Below, piece by piece: positions 24,020 to 35,100 of a stretch of DNA of 64,000 bases. This DNA is from Nelumbo lutea (taxonomy: Eukaryota; Streptophyta; Magnoliopsida; Proteales; Nelumbonaceae): NCBI GenBank assembly GCA_022828595.1, contig JAKGHH010000002.1:69846383-69910382 (forward strand), written 5' to 3'. The notes beneath the pieces were generated by a model, which searched no databases, was not told the DNA's origin, and saw only the letters and a program-made list of their open reading frames with translations. Both the position numbers and the translations under genes were made by a program. Position 1 is the stretch's first letter; the number at the start of each line of letters is the position of its first letter.

Positions 24020-26172
24020 CTACAATTCACATACCCTAGTTAGTATACAGTACACAAGTAAAATACCATTCATAACTTCATTTGTGTTGTCTTGAGTGAT
24101 TTTTTTACCACTAGTCTCTCTGTTCATATTTGGAGGAATGGCTCTATAATTCCTTCTGTTATACCCTGTTACACCACAAATGGAACACCTAACTGTCTTC
24201 TGTTCTAGTGGGGTACGGTATAATGAGGCTACTTCGTCCTCTTCTCTTGGGGGTTGACCTAGCCTCCTCCTCACTATGGGGGGTCTAACTACCCATGTCT
24301 AATGACATGGGTCAAACCCATGTCTGGACCATGTGTCGGGGGAATCTTGCTAAGCCATTCAAATACATTTTTGGACATGCTTTTGATTACTTCCATGTAA
24401 TGAACAAAATCAGATTGGGTATATGATTTCCTAGCAGTCCATACAACATCCTTCAATGCCTTTCCCTTGAATAACTTTTTGAAGTTGTTATATAGATGTC
24501 GTAGACAGAACCTATGATTTGCACCAGGCATGCAACATGATACTAATTCAATAATGCCCAACAAACAAAAATCACATTTAATGGTTTTATTTGTAATCAA
24601 AACAAAAGAAATTATGCATGAACTCAACCAAACAAATATATACATACCTTCTGCCTATCCAACATAAATGTCCACCTGTGTGGGTCATCAATACTTAGAG
24701 CATCTTTTAACTCAACCAAGAACCATATCTAATTGTCTCTATTTTCAGCTTCCACCATAGAATATGCAATAGGAAAAATTCCATTATTGCCATCAATCCC
24801 TACATCGGTGAGTATTATACCCCTATTGCACCAGTCTTTGTGTGACAACCATCCAGTCCAATTATCTTTTGATAACCATCTAAGAACTCATCCCTTGGAC
24901 TTACAAAGCATATGAATACTCTCTTGAAAACCCCATATATTTCTTCTGAGATAAGTGGGGTATGTAACTTCACAACAGACCCAGGGTTGCTTGCAAGCAA
25001 AACTGTACAGTACTGTAGGAATATTGCATATGAATCTGTCAAGGATCCCCTGATCCTATCAACAGTCTTAAGCTTGGCCCTATGTACTTTCCTCCAAGCC
25101 ACATCTATCCCAAACATTCTCCTAATTTTAGACCTAAGCACACTGCTTGACATGGTAGGATCAGCCCTTAACAACCCTTCATTCTTTGTTGATAGCCATG
25201 TATTTGTTGCCTCCCTATTTGTAGTTACCCTGATACAACCTGTGTGTATCATTGAGGGTCTCAACTAGGAAGCTGCCTCCATCATGGCTAGGGGAGGCAT
25301 GAATCCTCCAGCCACAGTCAACTACATTACACACTCCAATAAATTTGCACTTCTCATTTTTTCTTCTTTTAATCTCTACACCCTCCACCACACAATATTT
25401 TTTTAATGCTTTCCTAAACTCTTTTGCATTGGTAAATTCCATACCAACCTGAAATCTTGGTTTGAAAAGGTCAAACTCTAGTGTATTTCCCCTCCCTTGG
25501 ACTGTCATACTCACTAGTAGGCTCATAGTTAGACAAATTAGCACCATCACCATCATGTACACCCTCATTACCATCATTATCATCTGAACCCTCATGATCC
25601 CCACCATCATCATATGAATAATCCTCACCATCATCATCTCAGTAAGCATCACCATTATCATACAAACCCTTAAATTCTCCATCATCAACATTATGATGAC
25701 TATCCAACCCCTCATAACTACCATGGCTATGACCAACAATATCATCATCATCATCAATTACATAACAGTCAACATCATCATCATCATCATCTTGCAATTG
25801 TTCCTTTCCCTTGCCACTACACCCATCATCCATACTAACACACTTGGCTTCGGTAAACGTAATATAAAATATTATCTTACAGAGGTCCCCATGGATGGCA
25901 AACATGTCCATCACATCATTTTCACAACCAAAAACACCTAAATGCTCCTCTAAATCCCAACCTGGTATCTTCTAGTTGATAGTCACAATGCTTTCAAGAG
26001 GTATAACAGCAAATGAATACAAGTCATTCAAGATGTCTAGATAGCATATTTTGTCACTGTCCACATTATCCACATGTCCAACTTGATCATTTGCGTATGA
26101 TAACTTCCCATATGTGGACTTCCAATGGCCACCATAATTGATGATGAACATGTATCTACTCCCATCCGTCAC
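24020..26172 (-). pseudogene. MULE transposase (MuDR-type), broken
   Basis: Read from 26172 leftwards. A PB1-like N-terminal segment (FIINYGGHWKSTYGKLSY) runs into an acidic stretch encoded by a GAT/ATC microsatellite (poly-Asp at about 25740-25790). A MuDR DNA-binding domain follows (FTNAKEFRKALKKYCVVEG, then C and H residues in CNVVDCGWRIHAS). The DDE region has GLDGCHTK with the first catalytic Asp, then PIAYSMVEAEN, a DRQK with the second Asp, and HRFCLRHLYNNFKK. A C-terminal knuckle CSICGVTGYNRRNY has Tyr in place of the usual His and last Cys. Stops interrupt at about 25972 and 25639 and frameshifts at about 25500, 25260 and 24815. It would have cut and moved the element in the nucleus, but it cannot be active now. 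Confidence 0.85.
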
Positions 26173-26953
26173 CTACATCATAGACATGGACAAATATAGT
26201 TATAACATAAGCTACACAAAAATCTACACAATAAGCACCATAACCTACAAAATAAGCTACACCACAACCGAAAACATAAGCTATACTATAAACTACACTA
26301 TGAGCTAGAACAATTCCAATCATGGGCCTTACACTTGAAACAATGTTTCATACATTGGTATTGACAGATTCATGTTGAAACAGTGTTTGACATTTTGTCA
26401 AGCACTTGGACCCATGTGTATGAATTAAAGCAGACACATGGGTTCCAACACTCCACATATAAATGCATGTTTTTTGTACAAACTTGTTTTGCATCGCTAT
26501 ACAACTTGCTAGAGCTTGCAGTGGTAGTTGTGAAAGATGACTATGGTTCTTCTCCGCATGAACGATGATGTATTTTTCTCCAATGAACGATGATAAACAA
26601 TGTTCGGGCGAGAATAATACTTTAATCCTTCTCTCATTAAGGAAGGGCAAAAATGTAATTTGAAAAATGGTACAAAATGGGTTCGATATGAGTGAGAGTT
26701 AATGGAAGGGTAAAAAATAAAATCATCTTTTTTGTCCTAATTTAATGACGCTGATAATTGTTAGAAAACTTAAGGGTGTTTAAGATATTTACCCTTTAAT
26801 TTAATAAGAACAAAATAATATTATTATTTGAATTATAAACTAAAATAATTTGGGTTTCTTGTCTTAAATCGTGAATAGCTACAAATATTCTATTTTTTTA
26901 TTTTATTTTGGGTCATTGACTCAACCACTTAGGTCCAAACAAACCAACTAACC

Positions 26954-27398
26954 TAGGGCTATCAACAAGTCGGGTCTGGTTTGAGACTAATTAGAACTGA
27001 AGCTAACCCAATGTAAAATATTGAGGACCTGAAACCAAATTGGACCCGATAGGGTCTATAATTTTTAGACCCAGAATCGAACTGATCGGTTCTTTGGACA
27101 ATCATGTCTAATCGAGTGAACCAGATTATAATAAATAAACATAATTAATATATATTATACATTATGTATATATTATATGTAAATTATATTTATATATTAT
27201 TTACTATTATATATATTATATGTATATAGCTCAAGTCAGGTCTGAGTCAATTCGAAGGTGGAATTGGTTCTGAACCAATAATAATCAGGACACTATATTA
27301 GGACCCGAAACCAACCCGTTAATTCCGATTCCTTTAACTAGAATTGACCCAATCGGTTTGGGTCCATTGAGTCAGACCCCGATTCATTAGCAGCCTTA
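26954..27398. mobile_element. hAT-like MITE, 445 bp
   Basis: Ends TAGGGCTATCAACAAGTCGG and CCGATTCATTAGCAGCCTTA form imperfect inverted repeats. The flanking 8-mers AACTAACC (26946-26953) and AACTGACC (27399-27406) agree at 7 of 8. The inside has ACCCGA phrases around an AT-rich core. Noncoding. Confidence 0.75.
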
Positions 27399-27406
27399 AA
27401 CTGACC

Positions 27407-28379
27407 CAAGCAGTTGATCCGTTCATCATTTAACCCAGTCACTATGGTCACAAGTTGCAAACTCAATGCATATTTTTACAAACTTTTGGAGGCCATAACT
27501 TTGTGCTCAGATATTTGATTAAGGTGATCTTTTTATATTTTGGGTAACTTTTAAGATTTGTGCATCTTAGGCGCCTTGCCCCAGTATTTTCACAAAAAAG
27601 AAAATCTTTTTATCATTTTTACAAATAAAAAATTAAAAATATAGTTAAATATAAATATATCACATCTAAAAAATGACTATACATTTTTATTAATAAAATA
27701 CATGTATATATATATACATGCTAATGTGGCATGATTTGACCCATCCAATCCGAATGGTTGAACTGGTGACCCAATGGTTTAATTTTTTATATATAACTAT
27801 TATTTTGTTTAACTTATATTTTAATTTAATTTTTTATTTAGAAAATTCTACAAATTAGGATTTGAGTTTTAGTGTGTAATCGGTGACCCAATGGCCATGA
27901 TTGGTTATTTGGTGTGTGATCTAATTAAGTTTGTTATTATAGTTGAATTTCTTAAATAGAAATAAAAGGTTAAAACCTAGAAAACATTGAGTTTTCTTCG
28001 CCTTTTGCACTTCTTTATATTTTAACATCTCAATCATTATATTTAAATATTTAATATAATTTTTACATGTTTTCTTATATATATTATGTTATTTAATAAA
28101 ATTTCTTTATATTATTATCTTAATTATGATGTCACATTTTGACCATATTTTGATTAATTAATTACTTGGTTGTCAAACAATTGAATCAAGTTTGATATAA
28201 TTGATTAAATCATGTTTAGGTTAATCCAAGTTCATACTAAACCCGATCCATTGGCATCCCTACTCAAAATTTATGCTGCCCTAGTGAAAATATAAAATAT
28301 GTTTGAAAGCATCTTTTTTGTTGTGACTATCATAGAATTGATTTAATTTGATTAAAATGAATTTTTGTTCTTCATTCTA
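27407..28379. other. Intergenic, worn hAT-like pieces
   Basis: GACCCATCCAATCCGAATGG near 27738 and AAACCCGATCCATTGGCATC near 28240 look like subterminal parts of hAT elements, but clean ends are missing. The rest is AT-rich. Confidence 0.4.
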
Positions 28380-28715
28380 TTTGATGTATTAAATATGTTT
28401 GTAACTACAACCTTCAATGGTTGTAGCTAAAGATTCAATGATATTAGTAAATAGCAACGTTTAAAAGCAAGAATTACAACAAGTGGTTCATTGTAGTTGC
28501 CAATTCAATGATATAGTAACAGTTGGATATTCAATTAGCAAATAGTAGTAGCTTTGTTCCCAATTTATTGTTATAGCAACAATTACAGGGAAAGCTGCCA
28601 ATTCATTTGATTTAGCAACACCAATGATCAATTGTTGTTAAATTTTATCTTTTGGCAACAGTCATTGGCAACTATAATGAAGTGCCTATTGCCAAAGGTC
28701 AATTTTCTTGTAGTG
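28380..28715 (-). mobile_element. One end of a CACTA-type (En/Spm) element
   Basis: The segment ends TTTTCTTGTAGTG (28703-28715), the reverse complement of the CACTACAAGAAAA terminus typical of plant CACTA elements. Just inside are repeated subterminal phrases built from TTGCCAATTCAATGATATAG and GTAGCAACA. The opposite terminus was not found, so this is a truncated element or a solo end. Confidence 0.55.
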
Positions 28716-30655
28716 GCCTCTATAATATTCAAAAATTACAACAATGCCACATATAAGATAAACCTCTTTATATAATTGATTCAATGGCATTCGAAAATTA
28801 TAGTAATGCCCCATACAATTATTTACGATTATGACATTCTATCAATAAAATGCCATTCATCTTCTTTCTCAACTCTCTCTCTCTCTCTCTCTGTCTTATT
28901 CTCTCTCTCAACTTTTATTTATTTATTCATTTATTATTATTATTATTATTATTATTATCATCATCATCTAAGCATTTATTTATTTAATAAAATTAAATAA
29001 ATTATTTATTTTAATAAAATAAATTGGTAGAATAAAAGAGATGTGGCATTAAGAGATAGATTTCAATAAACATTTATTTATTTATTTTACTAATTAGAAA
29101 TAATTTACTAACAAATTATTCTCTCCCTTTGAGTCCATTATTTAGTGTTGTCAATGAGTCGGGTCGGGTTCGAGATAGCCTATACCAATTCCATCCTAAT
29201 AAACTTTTATTTATTTATTTAAGAAAAACTAGGGCTGAAGGGTTGGGTCTATCCTGATGGAGCTAAATTGACTTAACATAACTATAACGATTAGTTCCAT
29301 GATTTTGTCTTGATTAATTATTGGATTGATTTAATTCTTGTCTAGAATTGATTTAGGTCTTGAACCAAATATTTTATGAAATATATAATTTTTTATCTTT
29401 CTTGTATTTTTTATCATGTTTCCTGGTTGAAATAGTAAATTTGATAAATAATAAATAAGATAATATTAGTTAAAAATGTCTAACTTATTAACATACAAAT
29501 AAATTAGTATTATTTTGACTATTGTTTTCAATATAATTAGGTATATGATTTGATCCCAATTAAATAATTGTTTTAAGACTGGTTCTAACTGGTTGTTTAT
29601 TATTCATAATAATGTAGTTATAGTTAATTTATTTTAAAAAATATAACCTAATTTATTATTGTATCTCCAAATAGGCGTAAAAAATTTGCATCTCCAAATG
29701 GCATTTTTAAATTTTGCCCCTACGAAGCAAGGGCTTCCTTGCTAGTATATGTTTATAAGCAATAAGTTTTAATTTTTGTTTATTAAATAAAATAATAATT
29801 AATCATCTAACAATTATAAACATTTTACACTTCATGTTTCAAATTGCAATCTTATGAAATTATTCATATGAAGAAACATCCTTATAATGGATATTAGATT
29901 TATGGTCATCTATTAGTTGGAAGGAAAAGAAAGAACTTATTTAGGCCATGTTTGGTTCAATTCTCATTCTTTCTCATTCCTACCTAAGATGAAATTCTAA
30001 AATGGACAATAATGGGTAAAAATAGGTAGATTGAGAAAATTAAAAAATATTGCTATGAACCAAATACTTTTTTCCTAAAAATGAATTCTTTTCAGACTGA
30101 CAAGTGTCCTATGTTGCTCATTTTCATTATTCAAAAAAAAAAATTGTGTCGGTATTCATAAACCGCTAGCCTATCTAGGTCTCTAACAGTTAAATTTATA
30201 TCTATCAAAAGAAACCTCTACCATTTTCATATGAATATTGAATACAGCCAAAAAATCTGCAAGGATCTATTAGAACAATTAAAAAAGGACTTCAATATTT
30301 TGAATCATAAATTGTTCAACTAAATAAGAAAAAGATAATTTGGAAAGTTAAAAAATTGAATGAAAATTCAGGGGGTAATTGTTCATTGACCAATAGTACC
30401 GGGGATAGGTCATTAATTCTTAATAAGTTTAAGTTATTTGGATGGTTGAAATTAATTGACCATAAGGAATTAAGTTATAGATCCCATGTGGGGATTTATT
30501 AACCCCTCAAAAAATATTCCCATGGGGAGATGACTTTTCGTTGGCAATGGACCCACGGTCAATCAAAATCGGCCCAGAACCTTTGTACGTGTGAATTGGG
30601 ATCTGCTCCCCATTAAGCGCACCTCACAGCGATCTCATAGGCACATAATGGGAAC
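28716..30655. other. AT-rich intergenic with microsatellites
   Basis: Includes (CT)n at about 28870-28915 and (TTA)n at about 28932-28958. GAGTCGGGTCGGGTTCGAG near 29155 is a hAT-like left-end phrase without a partner. The 74-residue frame at 28776-29000 is a translation of these microsatellites. TAGGCCATGTTTGGTT near 29942 is another MITE-like end without a partner. No gene is seen. Confidence 0.5.
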
Positions 30656-30936
30656 CATGGTTTTTAAAATCGATTTGGAGATTAAATCGGTCAGGGTTTT
30701 GATTACTAGGTTGAATGATTCAACTGTTCGAATCAAATGATCGGCCTGTTCTAACAAAAAAATGTTAAAAATGAAAATTGGGCAAAACCCTTCAAACAAT
30801 TTGAATGATTAACTACTTGGGTCAGCGGTTTGCTGACCAAAATCAACGACTTTTATTAAAATTCCGGTTTTGGGGAAAATCACAACTGGTCACCTGACCA
30901 GTTCCCAGTTCTTCTGGTCCAATTTTAGAAGCCATG
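30656..30936. mobile_element. hAT-like MITE, CAAGGTTTTTAAAACC family, copy B3
   Basis: Starts CATGGTTTTTAAAATCG and ends TTTTAGAAGCCATG. Flanking 8-mers ATGGGAAC (30648-30655) and TTAGGAAC (30937-30944) agree at 6 of 8. Internal phrases (GCTGACCAAAATCAACG, CCGGTTTTGGGG) match the other copies. Its ends suggest the family's original terminus was CATGGTTTT. Confidence 0.7.
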
Positions 30937-30968
30937 TTAGGAACATTTCTCATGAATAATATAACATA

Positions 30969-31412
30969 TAGGGGTGGATTCGAGCGGAGCAGAGCCAAGC
31001 CGAATATCTGGCTATTCGAGCTCAATTTGGTCATAAATTATCAGGATTGAACTCGATTTGAACTAGAGACTTGAGCTCAAGCTCGATTTAAATAAAAAAA
31101 TTGGAAGTTCGAGCTCGATTGCCTCTGATTCTATGTGCCAAGATTTCACTTAATTGCTGAGGTGCCAAACTAAGGTCTCTCTTAGTTGCCGTCGAAGTCT
31201 CCTTCAGTAGATGAACCGAGGTGACACCCTATGCGCATATACTTGACTAGGTTCACGAGCCTCACGAACCGAACTGTATTAAGCTCCAGCTCGACTCGAT
31301 TAGCAAACAAACCATATTACGCTTGAATTCGATCGACTCGATTAGCAAACAAACCACATATTACGCTTGAATTCGAGTCGAAATTTGTTTAGACTGAACT
31401 CGTGGCCACCCC
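30969..31412. mobile_element. hAT-like element with TAGGGGTGG ends, upstream of YKT61
   Basis: Starts TAGGGGTGGATTCGAGC and ends CGTGGCCACCCCG. GAGCTCGATT and AGCTCGACTCGATTAGCAAA phrases are repeated inside. A segment at about 31125-31225 (TGATTCTATGTGCC onward) is foreign to the family and may be a nested insertion. The target duplication could not be recognised. Its right end lies about 500 bp before the YKT61 start codon. Confidence 0.6.
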
Positions 31413-31911
31413 GGTGATAAATACGGGAGATGTCGTTGTGAGGTGCGCTATTGAAGAGCATACTCTCTGTACGTGTGTCGTTGGTGGAATGAACCTGCTT
31501 AACATGGACGCTATTTTCTGGGTCTGGTTTAAAACCCGATCCGCTTCCGTCCCCGCCAATGCCGTCAAGCGATGGGCAGTTAAACGGATAAAACATTCTG
31601 TCAAAGGCTCAACATATTTCAACTTTTCAAGGGCTTGGCGCCCCGAAGGGAGAGAGGAGGGTCTACCACTGACTCTGAGATTATGGGTCCGGGCCCTGAA
31701 ATTGGACGGTTGAGATCCGTTTGATATGAGGCTACATTATGACATGGGCCTATGGTAGTTCCCTAACCCAATAAGTATGTGATCAGCGGTGCTTCCAATT
31801 CCTTCCTTTTTCGACTGCTCAGCAACCCGCGAAGCGATCAAGAAACGACCGGAGAAGCTTTTTCCAGTTTTGGAGGAACCACGAACGAATTCCGATTTGT
31901 AGGGAAGAAAA
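31413..31911 (+). promoter_or_regulatory. YKT61 promoter and 5' leader region
   Basis: This GC-richer stretch lies between a transposon end and the YKT61 ATG. TGGGCC at 31745-31750 matches the site II motif (TGGGCC/T) bound by TCP factors in many plant housekeeping promoters, and GGGCCC occurs near 31692. A clear TATA box was not found, which fits a broadly expressed gene. The transcription start and any leader intron cannot be fixed from sequence alone. The 103-residue frame at 31402-31713 shows no homology signal and is not called. Confidence 0.45.
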
Positions 31912-32104
31912 ATGAAGATCACGTCTCTTCTGGTTATGAAATGCAGCTCTGAAGAATCAGATCCGGTTATCCTCGCCAACGCCTCTGATGTCAGCCAGTT
32001 CGGGTACTTTCAGAGGTCGTCAGTCAAAGAATTCATCGTCTTTGTCGGTCGCACCGTCGCCAAACGTACCCCGCCGGGCCAACGCCAATCTGTTCAGCAC
32101 GAAG
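31912..32104 (+). CDS. YKT61: YKT61 exon 1
   Basis: Codes for residues 1-64 and the first base of codon 65. It ends CAGCACGAAG, followed by the donor GTCTCC. It holds the first part of the longin domain, including DASQF-like [17 protein letters not shown]. Confidence 0.95.
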
Positions 32105-35100
32105 GTCTCCTCTTATCTTATCGGTCATTTCCGTTTTAGTTTTCTTTTTTTAGATTTTAATCTCAGTTTTTGTCTAATTGCATCTTCTATGGAGAAAAAG
32201 GTTTCCTGAAGGCGGAAAATTGAATGTATTGATTTCTTTTGCCTTGCTTATATTTGCGAAAGCATAAATTGAGCTTTTTTAAATATTGTAATTGTTCTGT
32301 TCATGAATGCTTTTCTATGCCAAGAAAACCGAGTTGGTTATTGCAAAATCGAAATCTAGCGTTAGGTTTTTTGACCTGTACGCTGGATGATTGATATTTG
32401 TTGCGCTTTTTTTGGCGCAATTTGTATTTTCTAGTAGGGAAGATTTGGAGGGTGGAAACTGTTCTGAGAAATTATATTCTTTCTATTTGTTTGTGTTTTT
32501 AGAATACAAGGTGCATGCATACAACAGGAATGGTCTCTGTGCAGTGGCTTTTATGGATGACCACTATCCCGTGCGCAGTGCGTTCTCTCTTCTTAACAAG
32601 GTAAACCCATGCTCCTCTTCCATTGCTAATAAAACCTTGACATTTTCTGTGAGAAAAATTTGTCTTTTTGAACAAAAATCCTTCATTTTTCTCTTTTATG
32701 TCAATATAACCATTTGTGAGTCTTTCTTCTAGCTATTCATTCATGTGTGCTGTATTGGTTTTCTGATCTTCAAAGTGCCTGCTAATTTAGCTTGTAAACT
32801 TATTGATATATAACCTGGGGTCTTGAATGCTTGGTTCTGTAAACCATAGGCATTCCTGTAGCTTTAATTTTTCTTTGTTTTTAAAAACTTCTGCAATTCC
32901 TTATGCCAAAATTATGCATGCTTGAGATTGCGTAGAATGGAGTTTAAGAAAGAGTGCATGCTAAATGATAATTTCTTTGAAATTCTCTAGCTCACATGGA
33001 ATAGGATAATGTGGCTCTGTGCTTCTTTTGTATTATCATTTGTGGCATATAGATCTTGTTCTCAGATAAATAATTCTTCTGTGCATACGTGCATTGTGAT
33101 TGGATGTCAGATAATTAGCCGTAGTGTTACTATTAATATGTAGTTTATTGCATAAAGAGAAAACTTATTTAAGGTAGAAAGCATTTTACAATGAGAGATG
33201 TTGAAAGGCTGAACCTGCTGGATGCTAGTCTAGTGGGTAGATTTGTTTTCTCTTGTGGGAGCAAACAAAAAGAGTATTATTATTATTATTATTATTTATT
33301 TATTTTTTGATTGGAAAAAGGTATTATTATTGGTTAATGTTTTTCAAATGCTACCTCTAATGGAGTGTATCAGCCTATTTCCTTGGCATCGAACTCTCAG
33401 TTCATTGTTCCCATTCTGCCCTCTATTACAATTTACACCGACTATGCAACAACAGTTTCAAGTTGAAATTGCTCTTGATGTTCCTACTTCAAAGACTGCT
33501 ACTCAGGAAAATGTTGATGGGAAAGGGCAACTAGGTATAGGGAAAAACTTATTGTAGATCAAGAGCTAAATTTGGATGTTTAACAAGAAGATGCCAATGA
33601 TGTTCACAATGTGTTCGAAGAAAAGATTCAGCATGTTCAGATGGTAATTTTTGAAGATAAGAATCCAAGTTTTGGTGTTGCTGATATTTTTATCCCTTTT
33701 GTTCCCAATATCTAATCCGTGACTTAGAACAAATATTGATCCTCTGCCACTTCAAAACCCAAGGACAAGTTTTTTTGAACAAGGGTAGAATCAGAATGAT
33801 GCAAATGAAAAAGCAAGCAAAGAATTCATGGGGAAACAAACCAATTTTCCAATTCCTACACCAGCTTCAGAATTTTTGGGCTATAGGATATTAGTATTGT
33901 TTCATTTATTTATTTATTTTCTAGATGTTGGTATCTTCAGAACATGGTTCTGTTTTTTTTTAGTTTTTTATTTTGAAATTATTATTTATGGTAACTCTTG
34001 GACTTGCTAGTTATAGTAATTCTTGTAATTGCTATTTTTAGTAAACTCACGGATTACTATTTTTAGTAATTTCTGGTGTCTTTAAATTTAGTTAGTCAAA
34101 ATAGGATTTGGAAAGTGTTATCAGAGTTATTTTAGTAATTAGAGCCCTCATTTGAGTGTTACGGGTCATCTATTGATTTGTCTTGACTCTAAAACAATTA
34201 GAAGTTGTTTTGGGTCTGTTTCCTATCCAAATTGGAGTCTGTAAAGGGCCATCTGAGCTCATGTATTGAGCCTATAAAAAGAGTCATTGTAATTGCAAAA
34301 AGAGGTGGGTTGATTTGAAGAAATGAAGATTGGTTCAGTGAATTCTGGTTGTTGCTAGAAGAGTTTTCTTTTTTTCCCTTCTCTTTCATCTATTTCTTCT
34401 TCAAAATGACCTATCTCATTGCTGTTTACTCTTATAGCAAGCATTCTACTTTTCCATTCATATTCTTCATCTCTAATCACCCACAATCCTCCTTCACTCC
34501 ATAGATCCTAAATTAATAGGACCCCTACCCTGTCCTATATCACTCCCCAAGACCCTAGATTGTTGTGATCGGCATTCGGTAATGGTTTTATGGGACATAA
34601 GTTCAAATTTCATTTTTATTTTGCTATAATTTAATTTAAATATATTTTTTTACCATTAGCTCATAATCTGTTGTTCGGTTCAAATGATCGGGTTGATGGT
34701 TTACTGACCAATTAAACATTTTCCTTAAAATAAGGGGTTGCAAGGTAAATAGAACTAGGCTTTTGCTTGGCTTCCAGGTTGAATGGTCCGACCATCTGGG
34801 TCCATAATGGTCTAAATCTGAAACATTGGTTGGGAGTGTTAGCAAGGAGGGTTTTTCCAGGCAATGGAATCATTTTCTGTTGGTCGGAATAACACGGTAG
34901 TGACTCACAATTTGTGGATGATACAATCATTTTCTGTGAGGGTGGTGATCATGATCCTATGAAAGCAAAGCACTTAATGGAGGTGATAAAGTTGTTTGAA
35001 TATATCTCCAAGTTGAAGATTAATTTTGAGAAGAGCTGTGTGGTGGGGATAAACTTGAGGTAGAAGGAACTGAATGCAGTAGTATAGTCTCTAGGTTGTG

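Larger units (their letters stand above)
21134..26794 (-). mobile_element. Complete, decayed MULE (Mutator-like element), 5.66 kb
   Basis: The element starts GGGTAAATCTCTTAAATACC and ends in the inverted counterpart TTTAAGATATTTACCC. Similarity between the two ends continues weakly for roughly 100 bp, for example TTCCATTA near both inner limits. It is bordered by TTTAATTTA on both sides (21125-21133 and 26795-26803), a perfect 9-bp target-site duplication as Mutator elements produce. The transposase lies on the minus strand at 24020-26172 with stops and frameshifts. The plus strand at 21898-22200 carries exons resembling GRF zinc fingers, and 22947-23350 has two tandem arrays. The element is complete in outline but its transposase is broken. 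Confidence 0.85.

Noticed and set aside
25215..25757. A 180-residue frame starting with a long Met-rich run
   Set aside because: The Met-rich first part is a wrong-frame reading of the GAT microsatellite that codes for poly-Asp in the MULE transposase. Only the later part (from about 25510 downward) is real transposase.
31402..31713. A 103-residue frame before YKT61
   Set aside because: It overlaps the end of a MITE and the promoter, has no recognisable motif, and competing frames exist on the other strand. GC content alone explains its length.
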